DNA of 64,000 nt from Streptomyces spectabilis (GCF_008704795.1 NZ_CP023690.1:9310501-9374500), one strand, 5' to 3'; positions 25,421-35,016 are shown, counted from the first letter of the stretch. Notes: generated by a model from the sequence alone, not told the origin. Made by a program: numbers and translations.

Positions 25421-26419
25421 TCAGGGCCGCTCGGCCAGCTCCACGGTGACCCGCTCCCCGGAGTCCAGCGCCCGCACCCCGGCCTCGGCGACGGCCGCAG
25501 CCGCGTATCCGTCCCAGGCGCCGGGGCCCGCCGTCCGCCCCGCGCGCGCCGCCCGCACCCAGGCCCGGACCTCACGGTCGTAGGCGTCGGCGAAACGCAC
25601 CAGGTAGTCCTGGGCGATCTCCCGGCGCGCGCCGCCCTTGGAGCGCACGACCATCGCGGGCTCGTCGCCGACGCGGGCGGTGCCCCGCTCGCAGACCGCC
25701 TCGCACGTCACCTCGTAGCCGAAGCCGCAGTTGACGAAGACCTCGACGTCGACCAGCACGCCGCCGTCCGTCTCGAACAGCACGAGCTGCGGGTCGAGCA
25801 GCCCGGCGGGCGCCCCGGACGACGGCCGGGGCCGGGCCACGGTCACCGCCGTGATCTCCTGGCCGAGCAGCCAGCGCGCCGCGTCGATCTCATGGGACAC
25901 CGAACTGCTGATGAGCATCGAAGAGGTGAAGTGCGGGGGAGAGGACACATTGCGGTGCCGGCAGTGCAGCATCAGCGACCTGCCCAGCTCATCGGCGTCG
26001 AGCAGCGCCTTCAGCCGCCGGTACGCGGTGTCGTAGCGGCGCATGAACCCCACCTGGATCAGGGCGCGCCCGGCCCGTGCCTCCGCCTCGACAACCCGCA
26101 GCGCCGCCCCGGGATCCGGCGCGAGGGGCTTCTCGCACAGGACGGGCAGGCCGCGCGCGACGGCCGCGAGCAGCGCCTCCTCGTGGGTGGCGTCCGGGGA
26201 CGCCACCAACACGGCCCGCACGTCGGGCTGGTGGAGGGCGGCGAGGGCCTCGGCGTGCACGCGCACGCCGTCGAGCCCGGCCGCCGCCTGCTCGGCCCGC
26301 CCCGTGTCCGGATCCGCGACGGCCGCCACCCGCGCCCCGGCCGTCCGCGCGAGACGGCGCACATGATCGGCACCCATGTGGCCCGCGCCCAGAACGGCCA
26401 CCCCCAGCGGCTCACTCAC
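25421..26419 (-). CDS. Gfo/Idh/MocA oxidoreductase (inositol dehydrogenase-like)
   Basis: A 332-residue NAD(P)-dependent sugar or polyol dehydrogenase. The Rossmann start [19 protein letters not shown], then [13 protein letters not shown] (EKP motif with the catalytic Lys) and GFMRRYD are classical. [14 protein letters not shown] supplies the conserved catalytic-region His. It resembles myo-inositol 2-dehydrogenases, but no other inositol genes adjoin. Its GTG start overlaps the stop of the carboxypeptidase gene (GTGA), so the two are co-translated. Why a cell-wall enzyme and a sugar dehydrogenase are coupled is unclear. Confidence 0.87.
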   Translation of the reverse strand: MSEPLGVAVLGAGHMGADHVRRLARTAGARVAAVADPDTGRAEQAAAGLDGVRVHAEALAALHQPDVRAVLVASPDATHEEALLAAVARGLPVLCEKPLAPDPGAALRVVEAEARAGRALIQVGFMRRYDTAYRRLKALLDADELGRSLMLHCRHRNVSSPPHFTSSMLISSSVSHEIDAARWLLGQEITAVTVARPRPSSGAPAGLLDPQLVLFETDGGVLVDVEVFVNCGFGYEVTCEAVCERGTARVGDEPAMVVRSKGGARREIAQDYLVRFADAYDREVRAWVRAARAGRTAGPGAWDGYAAAAVAEAGVRALDSGERVTVELAERP

Positions 26420-27621
26420 TCCACGAACTCCCCTCCCGCGCCCGACCGTCGGGTCACCGTAGCCGCACGCCGCCGCACGATCACCACGCACCCGGCGAGC
26501 AGCACCGCCGCACCCGCCCCGACCAGGACGAGGGCGGGCCAGGCGGAGTCGTCGTCGGACTCCGTGGACGGCGCGAACGCGGGGGCCGCCGCGGCGGCGT
26601 GCCGGGCCCTGTCGGGCGCCGTGCGGGGCTTCGCGGGCACCAGCGAGCCGACGGGGCGCACCCGGCCCGCCGCCGCGAAGCCCCAGTCGAGCAGCCGTCT
26701 GGCCTCCTCGTACACGGCGTAGCCGCCGTTCTGGGGGTTCATCACCGTCACCACGAGCGTGCGCGCGCCCCGGTGGGCGGCGGCGATGAGGGTGTTCCCG
26801 GCCCTGCTGGTGTAACCGTTCTTGACGCCGATCAGACCGGGGTAGCGGGCGACGCCGCCCGCGCCGGTGAGCAGCCGGTTGGTGTTCTGGATCGGATACG
26901 ACCAGCCGCCCGCGGGGAAGGAGGCGACCGTCGTCGAGCAGTAGCGCGCGAACTGCGGGTCCGCGAGGCCCGCCCTGCCGAACACCGCCAGGTCGTAGGC
27001 GGAGGAGACCTGGCCCGCGGCGTCGTAGCCGTCCGGCGAGACGACGTGCGTGTCGCGGGCGCCGAGCGCCCGGGCCTTGGCGCGCATCTGCCTGACGGTG
27101 CGGTCCATGCCGCCGTTCATGGCGGTGAGCACGTGCACGGCGTCGTTGCCGGAGCTGAGGAACACGCCGCGCCACAGGTCGGACACGCGGTAGCTGCGGC
27201 CCGCCGAGACCCCCACCAGGCTGCTGCCGCCGCCGACGCGGGCGAGTTCGGCGTCGGTGACCGTGTGCCGTGTGTCCGGGTGCAGCCGGGGAAGGGCCGC
27301 CAGGGCGAACAGCGACTTGAGCGTGGAGGCGGGCGGCAGCCTGCGGTGCGCGTCGCGGGCGGCGAGCACTTCGCCCGTGCGCGCGTCGGCCACCACCCAG
27401 GACAGGGCCGAGACGCCGGGCAGCGGCGGGGCGGCGGACCCGGGCCGCACCTGGGTGCCGGGCCGGTCGAGCAGCGACGAGGTGTAGGCGGGCTGCCGCA
27501 CGGGCGGCGTGGGCTCCGCGCACGCGGCGGTGCCCGTGAGGCAGACCAACGCCCCGGTGGTGAGGGCCGACGTGCGGAAAAGAGAGCGGCGCAGGGCGGG
27601 CGACAGAAATCTGATGGTCAT
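26416..27621 (-). CDS. D-alanyl-D-alanine carboxypeptidase (PBP5/S11 type)
   Basis: A 401-residue penicillin-binding protein that trims the terminal D-Ala of peptidoglycan stem peptides outside the membrane. An N-terminal signal ends near Cys34 (LTGTAAC), possibly a weak lipobox. The active-site triad is complete: STLK with Ser99 and Lys102, LSSGNDA (SxN), and VKNGYT (KTG equivalent with Asn). A C-terminal membrane segment ([23 protein letters not shown]) anchors it. It starts at the ATG at 27621 and is coupled to the downstream dehydrogenase. Confidence 0.9.
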   Translation of the reverse strand: MTIRFLSPALRRSLFRTSALTTGALVCLTGTAACAEPTPPVRQPAYTSSLLDRPGTQVRPGSAAPPLPGVSALSWVVADARTGEVLAARDAHRRLPPASTLKSLFALAALPRLHPDTRHTVTDAELARVGGGSSLVGVSAGRSYRVSDLWRGVFLSSGNDAVHVLTAMNGGMDRTVRQMRAKARALGARDTHVVSPDGYDAAGQVSSAYDLAVFGRAGLADPQFARYCSTTVASFPAGGWSYPIQNTNRLLTGAGGVARYPGLIGVKNGYTSRAGNTLIAAAHRGARTLVVTVMNPQNGGYAVYEEARRLLDWGFAAAGRVRPVGSLVPAKPRTAPDRARHAAAAAPAFAPSTESDDDSAWPALVLVGAGAAVLLAGCVVIVRRRAATVTRRSGAGGEFVE

Positions 27622-27865
27622 TCAGCCACCGTAGGAGCGGCCTCGGGACCACGCAGATCGGCTTGGCCCGGCCGGGGTCGTCGGGCGCTCGAACTCCGCC
27701 AGTCGGGCGGTGCGCACGGCCCGCGCGAGGCCGGTGAGGGCGAGGGCGCCGCACACGTGCCGCACACGTGTCGCGCGCGCCCCAGCCCTCATGCCGCGGC
27801 CGGAAGCCGACGGTGGGACGACCGAAGTCGCGGCGGGCGGACAGCACCGGGCGCCGCGGGCGGGG

Positions 27866-28999
27866 TCAGGTCTCGACGCTGGAGATGAGGTGGTCGATGA
27901 CGTCCACGGGGCTGCCGCGCCGCCGGTACGCCGCCCGCTGGCGTTCGGCGCCGCCGCCGTCGGCCCGCAGGCGGGACCAGGCGGCGCGCACCAGTGGGAG
28001 GTCGCCGTGGTGTTCGAGGGCGGGCCGTGCCCGGCTCAGGAGGCGCGCGGCCTGTGTGGCCGCGGGCGAGAGGCGCCTGGTGGACAGGTCGATGCCGTCC
28101 CCGCCGAGCCCGTCGCGCGCGGCCCGCCAGCAGGCGGCCCGCAGCATCTCCGGCGGCGGGCGCAGCGGGGGCACCCCGGCCTCGATGGCCTGGAGCGCGG
28201 CGCAGGCCAGGGCCCTGACGACCCCGGCCAGCAGCACCACGTCGCTCACGGTGGAGGCCGCGTCCGCGACCCGGACCTCCACCGTGGGCACGTGGTGCGA
28301 GGGCCGGATGTCCCAGTACAAGCCGCCCCGGTCCAGGAGGGTGTCGGTGGCGATCAGGTCCTCCACGAGGTCCTCGAAGTGGCTCTGGGACTCGAAGTAC
28401 GGCGGCGGCCCCGAGACCGGCCAGCGCCCCCAGACCAAGGTGCGCCAGCTCGCGTACCCGGTGTCCTCGCCGTACCAGTAGGGCGAGTTGGCCGCCAGGG
28501 ACACGAGCGCGGGCAGCCACGGCCGCAGGTGGTTGCTCACACGCAACGCGGTCGGCAGATCGGGGATCCCGACGTGGATGTGGCAGGCGCAGGTGCTCTG
28601 CTCGTAGTCGAGGGCGCGGAACTGCGCGAGGCTCTTCACATAGCGCGGCGTGCTGGTGAAGGCCGGTGGCACGGGGTGCCCGAGGACCGGTGTGCCGCTG
28701 GAGATGACGCGCAGCCCCTGCCGGGCCGCGGCCCGCGCGATGCCTCCGCGCGTGGACCGGATCTGGACGGCGAGCTCGGCCAGGTCGGTGTGCGGGTCGG
28801 TGCGTCCTTCGACCTGGTAGCGCGTGATTTCGGTGGTGACCCGGTCCTTGAGTTCACCGGCGGCCTCCGCCACGACCTTGTCGGCGCTGGGGCTCAGCTC
28901 CCGGGTGACCGGGTCGACCAGCAGATACTCCTCCTCGACCCCCACCGTGACGGTCGCCGCCGACCCTGCCGTGTCCCCGGGGTTTCCCATAGGGGCCAT
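27866..28999 (-). CDS. YbdK/glutamate-cysteine ligase family 2 protein
   Basis: A 377-residue carboxylate-amine ligase-like enzyme. Hallmarks are VGVEEEYLLVDPVTREL at the start, CACHIHVGIPD in the middle and PTVEVRVADAASTVSDVVLLAGVVRAL later. The fold joins an amino acid to a carboxylate using ATP; YbdK itself is a weak glutamate-cysteine ligase, and the true substrate here is unknown. I choose the ATG at 28999. A GTG at 29107 has a GAGGAG site, but the added codons (about 29000-29090) are AT-rich at third positions and look like promoter DNA, not coding. The alternative start would overlap the MFS stop. Confidence 0.85.
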   Translation of the reverse strand: MAPMGNPGDTAGSAATVTVGVEEEYLLVDPVTRELSPSADKVVAEAAGELKDRVTTEITRYQVEGRTDPHTDLAELAVQIRSTRGGIARAAARQGLRVISSGTPVLGHPVPPAFTSTPRYVKSLAQFRALDYEQSTCACHIHVGIPDLPTALRVSNHLRPWLPALVSLAANSPYWYGEDTGYASWRTLVWGRWPVSGPPPYFESQSHFEDLVEDLIATDTLLDRGGLYWDIRPSHHVPTVEVRVADAASTVSDVVLLAGVVRALACAALQAIEAGVPPLRPPPEMLRAACWRAARDGLGGDGIDLSTRRLSPAATQAARLLSRARPALEHHGDLPLVRAAWSRLRADGGGAERQRAAYRRRGSPVDVIDHLISSVET

Positions 29000-29078
29000 G
29001 GTGACACCCGGAGGAAAATCCGGATCTGACGGAATATCGCCAATTACGCCGTGCGTCTTGAAGGCCCCGGCCAGTACC

Positions 29079-30302
29079 TCACCGGCGTCCTCGAACCGTG
29101 TCAGCACGAGGGGGCTCCTCGACCGGTACCGGAGCGGGGCGTTCGGGCTCGGCCGGTTCGCGCAGTGGCCGCAGCAGGAGCCAGCCGATGGCGGGAAGGA
29201 CGATCAGCGGGGCCAGGGCGGTGCGCAGCGAGGTGGCGTCGGCGAGGGAGCCGATGAGGGGGCTGGCCACGCCGCCGACGCTGACGGTCAGGCCGAGCGT
29301 GACCCCGCTGGCGGTGCCGACGCGGCTCGGCAGGTAGTCCTGGCCGAGGGTGACGTGCAGGGAGAAGGGCACGTACAGACCCGCCGATGTGAGCGCCACG
29401 CACCCATAGAGCAGCGGTCCGGGGACGAACACGACACCGGCGACGGCGAGCACGCTCAAGGCGTACGACCACCGCACGACGGCGACCCGGCTGTAGCGGG
29501 TGGCGAGCCGCCCGCCGATCACCGTGCCCACGGCGCCGCCGATGTAGAGCACGAACAGGCCGGCCGTACCGGCGACTTCGCCGCCGCCGACGCGCTCGCG
29601 CACGTACAGCGCGATGAACGCGCTCAGGCAGACGAACACGATCGAGCGGCACACGATCGCGCCGGAGAGCCGCAGGAACGAGGCCCAGTCGTCGGCGCCG
29701 GTGCCCTTGGCCGCACGGGCGGCCGCCGCCGTGGCCGCGAGCGGCGCCTTGACCTCGCGCAGCGCCGCCGCGCACAGCGCCGCTCCGGCCAGGGCGGGCA
29801 CGACGAGGAGCGGAGAGGCCCGCAGACCGCCGGTCGCGATGACGGCCGCGACGAGCAACGGGGCCGTGGCGAAACCGATGTTGCCGCCGAGGGAGAACCA
29901 CCCCATCGCCGTGTGGCTGCCGCGGCTGGCGACGCGCGCCACGCGCGCGGCCTCCGGGTGGTAGGCGGCGACACCGATGCCGGACACGGCGACCACCACC
30001 AAGGTCAGGGCGTACGAGTCGAAGACGCCGCTGAGCGCGACACCGACGCCGCCGACCACTGTGCTCACCGGAAGCAGCCACGGCATCGCCCACCGGTCGG
30101 TGAGCGCCCCGAACAGCGGTTGCACCACCGACGAGAGCAGCGACGCGGCGAGGACGATGCCGGAGGCGGCGGCGTAGGTATACGCCCGCTCGGACACGAA
30201 GTACGGGACCAGGGCGGCCACGGCTCCCTGGTAGACGTCCACACAGGTGTGGCCGAGGGACATCAGGGTCAGGGGCCTGTTGCGGGGCGAGGGCTTGGAC
30301 AC
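29079..30302 (-). CDS. MFS transporter (Fsr/NimT-like)
   Basis: A 407-residue transporter with about 12 membrane segments. LMSLGHTCVDVYQGAVAALVPYFV opens the first segment, and FGALTDRWAMPWLL is the TM2-3 loop, as in Fsr-type drug-resistance pumps. The GTG at 30302 is chosen because the longer frame adds 29 polar residues. It is divergent from an AraC gene, an arrangement seen in E. coli nimT-nimR. The AraC product probably controls its expression in response to the exported compound. Confidence 0.85.
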   Translation of the reverse strand: MSKPSPRNRPLTLMSLGHTCVDVYQGAVAALVPYFVSERAYTYAAASGIVLAASLLSSVVQPLFGALTDRWAMPWLLPVSTVVGGVGVALSGVFDSYALTLVVVAVSGIGVAAYHPEAARVARVASRGSHTAMGWFSLGGNIGFATAPLLVAAVIATGGLRASPLLVVPALAGAALCAAALREVKAPLAATAAAARAAKGTGADDWASFLRLSGAIVCRSIVFVCLSAFIALYVRERVGGGEVAGTAGLFVLYIGGAVGTVIGGRLATRYSRVAVVRWSYALSVLAVAGVVFVPGPLLYGCVALTSAGLYVPFSLHVTLGQDYLPSRVGTASGVTLGLTVSVGGVASPLIGSLADATSLRTALAPLIVLPAIGWLLLRPLREPAEPERPAPVPVEEPPRADTVRGRR

Positions 30303-30400
30303 GGACCGATCGTCGCCCCGCCCCACCCTGTCGGGCTTCCGATAAAATGCCAAGGTCTGACGATTACCCGCCAGCGTGACGCACACCATACGGGGAAGCC

Positions 30401-31183
30401 GTGGAGCCCATGCCGCAAGCCGCGCCCCCGCCGGAACCGGAGCCCATCCGCTACACCCCCGTGGCCCCGACCCACGTCCGGGTCCTCGCCCCGGGGGACC
30501 GCATCGACGCGCACCGGCACGACGACCACCAGATCGCCTACGCGGGCTCCGGGGTCGTCGCGGTCACCACGGACGCCGGTACGTGGTACGCGCCCGGCAC
30601 CCGCGCCATCTGGGTGCCCGCGGGCACCGTCCACTCCCACCGGGCGTACGGACACCTGGAGATGTACTTCGTCGGTCTGCCCGCCGACGACAACCCGCTG
30701 CACCTCGACGAGCCGACCGTCCTCGCCGTCAGCCCGCTGCTGCGCGAGCTGATCATCGAATACGCCCGCGGCCCCAAGAGCGGAAGCCCGGAGCGCCACC
30801 GGCTGCGCGCGGTCCTGCGCGACCAGTTGCGCGCGTCCCCGCAGCAGCCGGTGCGGCTGCCCACGCCCGCGGACCCGCGCCTCGCGGCGGTCTGCGCGCT
30901 CGTCCACGACAACCCCGCCGACCCCCGCACGCTCGCCCGGCTCGGTGCCGCGACCGGGGTCGGCGAGCGCACCCTCAGCCGTCTCTTCCGCTCCGAGCTC
31001 GGCATGACCTTCCCGCAGTGGCGCACCCAGTCACGGCTGTACCACGCCCTGCGGATGCTCGGCGACGGCGTCCCCGTCACCGCGGTGGCGCACCGCTGCG
31101 GCTGGTCCTCGACGAGCGCGTTCATCGACGTCTTCCGGCGGTCGTTCGGCTATACGCCGGGCACGCACCAACGGCGTGCCTGA
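30401..31183 (+). CDS. AraC-family regulator with N-terminal cupin
   Basis: A 260-residue regulator. The N-terminal cupin (DRIDAHRHDDHQIAYAGSGVVAVTTDAGTWYAPGTRAIWVPAGTVHSH, residues 35-82) senses a small ligand or metal through its His cluster. The C-terminal double HTH (ARLGAATGVGERTLSRLFRSELGMTFPQW, then MLGDGVPVTAVAHRCGWSSTSAFIDVFRRSFGYTPG) binds DNA. It resembles NimR. GTG at 30401 and ATG at 30410 are both usable starts. The gap to the divergent MFS gene is about 100 bases and contains the shared promoter. Confidence 0.9.
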   Translation: MEPMPQAAPPPEPEPIRYTPVAPTHVRVLAPGDRIDAHRHDDHQIAYAGSGVVAVTTDAGTWYAPGTRAIWVPAGTVHSHRAYGHLEMYFVGLPADDNPLHLDEPTVLAVSPLLRELIIEYARGPKSGSPERHRLRAVLRDQLRASPQQPVRLPTPADPRLAAVCALVHDNPADPRTLARLGAATGVGERTLSRLFRSELGMTFPQWRTQSRLYHALRMLGDGVPVTAVAHRCGWSSTSAFIDVFRRSFGYTPGTHQRRA

Positions 31184-31362
31184 GCCGGGCGCACCGGCTT
31201 CCCTGCGCGCTCCCCGCGCCGTACCGACTTCCGTACGCCCCACGTGTGGGGGATCGCGACACACCGAGCAGATCAACAAACCTGGGGGCACCACGGCCCG
31301 CGTGCCACCGTTCCGGTGGCCGCAGTCCGCGAACGCGCGGGCCCCGAGGACGGAGGATCGGC

Positions 31363-31782
31363 ATGCCCAGGGTGAAGGCGATGAGGAAGAGGCTCTCCGC
31401 GCTGTGCGTGGCGGTGGCCGCCACAGCCGTCGCGGCGGCTCCGGTGTCCACGGCCCACGCGGCCGACGGGTACGACCGGTGCCCCGACGGCTTCTACTGC
31501 ATGTTCTCGGGTCTCGACGGGACCGGCGACATGATCAAGCTCAACGGGAACACCGCGGACCTCGGAGAGATGGACAACCGCGCCAAGTCGGACTGGAACC
31601 GGACGCCGTCGACCATCTACCTCTGGTCGGAAACGGCCTACTCCGGCTGCACGGCCGTGACCTCGTCGGGGCCGACCGGCAAGGGCAACTTCTTCCCCAC
31701 CTACCGGGACTTCTTCAGCTCGGTGCAGTTCAACGGGCCCGGCGGCCCGAGCTGCGGGACGCCGCCCGGCGAGGACGGCTGA
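31363..31782 (+). CDS. secreted protein of the peptidase-inhibitor I36 type
   Basis: A 139-residue exported protein. A Sec signal (RLSALCVAVAATAVAAAPVSTAHA) is followed by YDRCPDGFYCMFSGLDGTGDMIKLNGN, the start of the SMI/I36-like beta-gamma-crystallin fold. Later, RTPSTIYLWSETAYSG is a second motif of that fold. Four Cys can form two disulphides. Some relatives inhibit metalloproteases; others are only structural. The ATG at 31363 has GGAGG six bases upstream. It stands as a single gene. Confidence 0.85.
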   Translation: MPRVKAMRKRLSALCVAVAATAVAAAPVSTAHAADGYDRCPDGFYCMFSGLDGTGDMIKLNGNTADLGEMDNRAKSDWNRTPSTIYLWSETAYSGCTAVTSSGPTGKGNFFPTYRDFFSSVQFNGPGGPSCGTPPGEDG

Positions 31783-31838
31783 GCCTTCGGTCGCAGGCCC
31801 CCGGGCCCGGCGGGGGACCGCGGTCTTAGGATGCGGTC

Positions 31839-32432
31839 ATGGCTGCTCAGGACCCCTCGACCCGAACGTCCTCCAGGGACCCCGAGCTGGGCTTTCCGCC
31901 CCCGGGCGAGGTCCTGCACCGGCTGCGCGCCCAGCGGGGCATGTCGCTGCGTCAGGTGGCCGCGGAGTGCGGCCTGTCCGTGTCGTTCCTCGCCTCCCTG
32001 GAGCGCGGCGAGACCGACATCGCCCTGGAGCGGCTCGGGCGCCTCGCCAAGGTCTTCGGGCACGACGTCGGCTCGTTCCTCGGCTTCTCCCGGGGCCGCG
32101 CCACGCCCTCGGTGTACCCCAGGGAGGAACAGGAGACCCTGAACCGTGCCCCGGGAGTCGTCTACCGAGTGCTGCGCGCCCCCGAGCTCGGATACCAGGT
32201 CGTCACCGGGGACTTCGCGCCGCACAGCGGCCTGGTCGAGGACCTCCAGCACGAGGGCACCGACCTGGTGATGGTCACCCGCGGCACGCTCGTGGCCCGC
32301 TACAACGGCGTCGACCACGAACTGCGCGCGGGGGACCGCATCCAGTGGGCGGCAGGCCATCCGCACACCTTCCGCAACGACGGCGACGAGCCCGCGCAGA
32401 TGGTCGTCGTGCTGTTCTCCAGCCTCTACTGA
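31839..32432 (+). CDS. XRE-family regulator with C-terminal cupin
   Basis: A 197-residue regulator. The HTH is LRAQRGMSLRQVAAECGLSVSFLASLERGETDIALERLGRLAKVFG, residues 29-75. The cupin domain (VTGDFAPHSGLVEDLQHEGTDLVMVTRGTLVARYNGVDHELRAGDRIQWAAGHPHTFRN, residues 120-180) should bind an effector. Such proteins regulate small catabolic or stress operons. No clear target adjoins; its downstream neighbour is a convergent protease gene. Confidence 0.88.
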   Translation: MAAQDPSTRTSSRDPELGFPPPGEVLHRLRAQRGMSLRQVAAECGLSVSFLASLERGETDIALERLGRLAKVFGHDVGSFLGFSRGRATPSVYPREEQETLNRAPGVVYRVLRAPELGYQVVTGDFAPHSGLVEDLQHEGTDLVMVTRGTLVARYNGVDHELRAGDRIQWAAGHPHTFRNDGDEPAQMVVVLFSSLY

Positions 32433-32497
32433 GCCTCGGCCTCTGGTCTGAGGCGGGGCCACGGAGCGACTGCCGCCGCGGCCCCGCCGTCTCGACC

Positions 32498-32538
32498 GGT
32501 TGCTGGTTGCTGGTTGCCGGTTACCGGTTGCTAGTTGC
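32498..32538. repeat. six tandem 7-bp repeats (GGTTGCT type)
   Basis: Units read GGTTGCT, GGTTGCT, GGTTGCC, GGTTACC, GGTTGCT, AGTTGC. The array begins beyond the protease stop and runs over it, so the TAG stop (32531-32533) is inside a repeat unit. Confidence 0.8.
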
Positions 32539-33457
32539 GGCCGGCGGGCGTGCGGTGCTTCGCGGCCGCCGCGGGCTTGGGCAGGGTGCAGCCCGGACGG
32601 TTCAGGTCGATCTTGTTGCCGGCGCCGACACAGGGGACCACGATGTAGGTCTGCTGGGCGTACCCGATGCTGTTGCGGACGGTGACGTTGCCGTTCTCGT
32701 CGACTTCACACGGGTTGTTGTCGGTGCAGCGCTGGCCGCTCTCGTTGATGGTGTTGTTCACGGCCACGACCTTGCCGGTCTGGTCGTCGATCACCGGTGA
32801 GCCGGAGGTCCCGCCGATGACCTGGCAGGGCTGGGTGTAGCGGACCGAGTCCTTCCAGGTCCACCGGCCTTCCTTGAGCCGGTAGGCGAAGCCGTCGATG
32901 TTGCACTTGTACATGCGCTTCCAGTAGCCGGAGGCGACCGTGATGGCCCGGCCCGCCTGCGGGTGCGCGGCGTCGAGGTCGAGGGCCTTGATGCCGTAGC
33001 GCGTCTCGATGTCGCGGTAGGTGCTGGTGAGTTCGTACAGCGAGACGTCGGTGTCGGTCATCGTGCCGTACGCGATCTTGCTGGCGCGCACGGTGCCCGC
33101 GTTGCCGCCGCTGGCGTTCAGGAGGGTGAAGCTGCGGGTGGACGCACGGTTGACGATGACCTGGCCGGGGCCGGGGAAGCCGGTCTCCAGGCAGTGGCCG
33201 TTGGACAGGACGAGCGCCTTGTCGGTGGGCTGGGAATTGGGCACGCGCACGACGGAGCCGGAGCAGTTGCTGAGCGCCACGGTGCCCGCGTAGGTGACGG
33301 CCTTGGCGTTGACCTTGGCCTTGGTCGCGGCCACGGGCTTGGTCGCTGTCGTGCGCTTGTCGGCCGTCGGCGCCTCGTTGGTGATGGCGGCCGCGGGTAT
33401 CGCCGTCGCGCCGAGGAGCAGCGTGGTGAAGACGGCACCGACGAGAGGCTTGTTCAT
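32531..33457 (-). CDS. secreted trypsin/V8-like serine protease
   Basis: A 308-residue exported protease. A Sec signal covers residues 1-24 (cleavage after PAAA). The triad is complete: H88 in SNGHCL, D137 in TDTDVSLYEL and S218 in GGTSGSPV. Cys pairs (65/89 and others) suggest disulphides. Between about 30 and 53 lies a Lys/Thr/Ala-rich linker, and the tail after CTLPKPA is basic. It resembles V8-like glutamyl endopeptidases and S1 trypsins of Streptomyces. The ATG at 33457 is preceded by GGGG-rich sequence. The stop codon lies within a heptamer repeat array. Confidence 0.87.
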   Translation of the reverse strand: MNKPLVGAVFTTLLLGATAIPAAAITNEAPTADKRTTATKPVAATKAKVNAKAVTYAGTVALSNCSGSVVRVPNSQPTDKALVLSNGHCLETGFPGPGQVIVNRASTRSFTLLNASGGNAGTVRASKIAYGTMTDTDVSLYELTSTYRDIETRYGIKALDLDAAHPQAGRAITVASGYWKRMYKCNIDGFAYRLKEGRWTWKDSVRYTQPCQVIGGTSGSPVIDDQTGKVVAVNNTINESGQRCTDNNPCEVDENGNVTVRNSIGYAQQTYIVVPCVGAGNKIDLNRPGCTLPKPAAAAKHRTPAGRN

Positions 33458-33645
33458 GTGGGGGTCCCCTCTGATGGCTCTGTGACCGGAGGGTCGACCG
33501 ACCCCCCAGCTTTGTCATGCGCATTCTTGGGCCACCCCACCCCCAGGAACAAGACCATGTACGGCCGACTCCGCGGAACCTCCGTGCTGCACAAGGGACT
33601 TCAAGTCTTCCGTGCTGAGCGATATTCTGCTCTGGCGTACTGTTT

Positions 33646-33655
33646 ATCGTACGAT
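33646..33655. promoter_or_regulatory. palindrome ATCGTACGAT in an AT-rich promoter region
   Basis: A perfect 10-base palindrome, with a partial copy just upstream (GCGTACTGTTT). It sits 55 bases before the GNAT start within 33600-33660, the AT-richest part of the 250-base gap, and may be an operator. The regulator is unknown. Confidence 0.35.
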
Positions 33656-33709
33656 CCTCGTGTGTGACGCACAGGCGAGGCCAAGGAGCGACGACTTCGG
33701 GAGGACCGT

Positions 33710-34342
33710 GTGGTTCCGGAACTTGTCAGGACCTGGGCGGCCGGCTGGGCCGTGTCGCGGCGCACGCCGCCGCCGGTGGAGCGGCCGTGGGGGATCTACC
33801 TCGACGTGGGCACCGCCGGTCAAGTGGGGCGCCATGTACTGCCGTACGCCACCGAGTCCGTCGTGCGCGCGGCGGCGGCCTCGGTGCGTGTGCCGGACAC
33901 CTGGCTCAAGGTGCCCGGGGAGCCGGAGGAGGTCGAGCCCTGGCTGCCCGAGGGCTGGACGGTCGACAAGGAGGAGTGCGGCCATCTGATGTCCGTGTCC
34001 TTCCGGGCCACGGACCCGGCCGTACCGGACGGCTACACCGCCTCGGTGGAGACGCGCGACGGCGTCACCTTCGTGCGCGTGCGCGACGAGACGGGCGCAC
34101 CGGCCGCCCAGGGGCAGATGGCCGTCCTCGGTGAGGCCGCCGTCGTGGACCGCGTCGTCACGGACGAGGCGCACCGGCGACGGGGCCTCGGCAGCCACGT
34201 GATGCGCGTCCTCGCCGACGAGGCGCTGGCGCGCGGCGCGGGCCTCGGCGTCCTCGGCGCGACCGACGACGGCCACGCCCTGTACGGGACGCTGGGCTGG
34301 AAGCAGAGCGCTCCACTGGCGGCGTGCATCTACCGGCCGTGA
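33710..34342 (+). CDS. GNAT-family N-acetyltransferase, C-terminal GNAT domain
   Basis: A 210-residue protein. The first 100 residues are an unassigned N-terminal domain with WGIYLDVGTAGQVGRHVLP. The acetyltransferase core is VVDRVVTDEAHRRRGLGSHVMRVLADEALARGAGLGVLGATDDGHALYGTLGWK, with the RRRGLG pyrophosphate loop. The GTG at 33710 has GGGAGG five bases upstream. Stand-alone; substrate unknown. Confidence 0.85.
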   Translation: MVPELVRTWAAGWAVSRRTPPPVERPWGIYLDVGTAGQVGRHVLPYATESVVRAAAASVRVPDTWLKVPGEPEEVEPWLPEGWTVDKEECGHLMSVSFRATDPAVPDGYTASVETRDGVTFVRVRDETGAPAAQGQMAVLGEAAVVDRVVTDEAHRRRGLGSHVMRVLADEALARGAGLGVLGATDDGHALYGTLGWKQSAPLAACIYRP

Positions 34343-34410
34343 CCGGGAAGGGTCGGTGATCACGGCCGGTTCGCGGCCGGTTCACGCTCGGCTCGCAGCC
34401 GGTACGCGGC

Positions 34411-35016
34411 CTACGGGGTTCGCCCCATCAGGCGCAGGAGACGGTCCTGTGCGGGCGCGGCGTCCGGCGTCGGTGTCCGCTGCGGCCGCCCGTAGTAGCG
34501 GTCGCCGTCCACGAGTGGGCTTTCGCTGACGTCCTGATAGATCCACTCGACGTTGCCGAGGACCCAGCGCACCGCGCGGGTGTCGAGTCGTTCGTCGAGC
34601 CGTACCGCGCGGGCGAGGTCCCAGGTGTGCGTGACGGCGTCCACCACGTACAGGCCGAGCAACTGCCTGCCCGGCACGGGACCGAACGGGTAGTCGACGA
34701 CCCGGTCCAGCGCGCCGGTGGCGTGGAACGCGGCCCGGCACTCGGCCACCGCCTCCCGGTACACGGCCACCAGGTCGTCGCCGGGCGCGTCCTCCTGGTC
34801 CAGGTTCGCCATGAACTCCGCGCTGCCGCCGCCGCGCAGCAGCGCGGAGTAGACGCGGCTGCCCTGGATCATGTGCTTGACCAACTGCCGTACGTTCCAG
34901 GCGGAGCAGGGCGTGGAGTTCTCCCAGGAGGCGTCCGGCACCGCTCGGAGCCGGGCGCCGAAACCGTCGGCCGCGGTGTCGAAGTAGCCGAGCAGTGCGT
35001 CGTCCGTGTCGTTCAT
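34411..35016 (-). CDS. TIGR03086-type metal-binding protein (DinB/MDMPI fold)
   Basis: A 201-residue protein of the mycothiol-dependent maleylpyruvate isomerase-like group. ENSTPCSAWNVRQLVKHMIQGSRVYSALL carries the first metal His, and LLGLYVVDAVTHTWDLARAV carries the HxxD-type second site. Many relatives are mycothiol-dependent enzymes that act on reactive compounds; the reaction of this one is unknown. The ATG at 35016 starts it. A very strong hairpin separates it from the upstream AraC gene. Confidence 0.85.
   Translation of the reverse strand: MNDTDDALLGYFDTAADGFGARLRAVPDASWENSTPCSAWNVRQLVKHMIQGSRVYSALLRGGGSAEFMANLDQEDAPGDDLVAVYREAVAECRAAFHATGALDRVVDYPFGPVPGRQLLGLYVVDAVTHTWDLARAVRLDERLDTRAVRWVLGNVEWIYQDVSESPLVDGDRYYGRPQRTPTPDAAPAQDRLLRLMGRTP

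Noticed and set aside
25421..27847. 808-residue fusion of dehydrogenase with an upstream region
   Set aside because: The N-terminal part is the shadow of the carboxypeptidase gene; the real GTG start overlaps that gene's stop by four bases.
27866..29107. Longer start (GTG at 29107) for the YbdK-like ligase
   Set aside because: It has a ribosome-like GAGGAG, but codons between 29000 and 29090 show AT at third positions and lack family similarity, so this is more likely promoter DNA.
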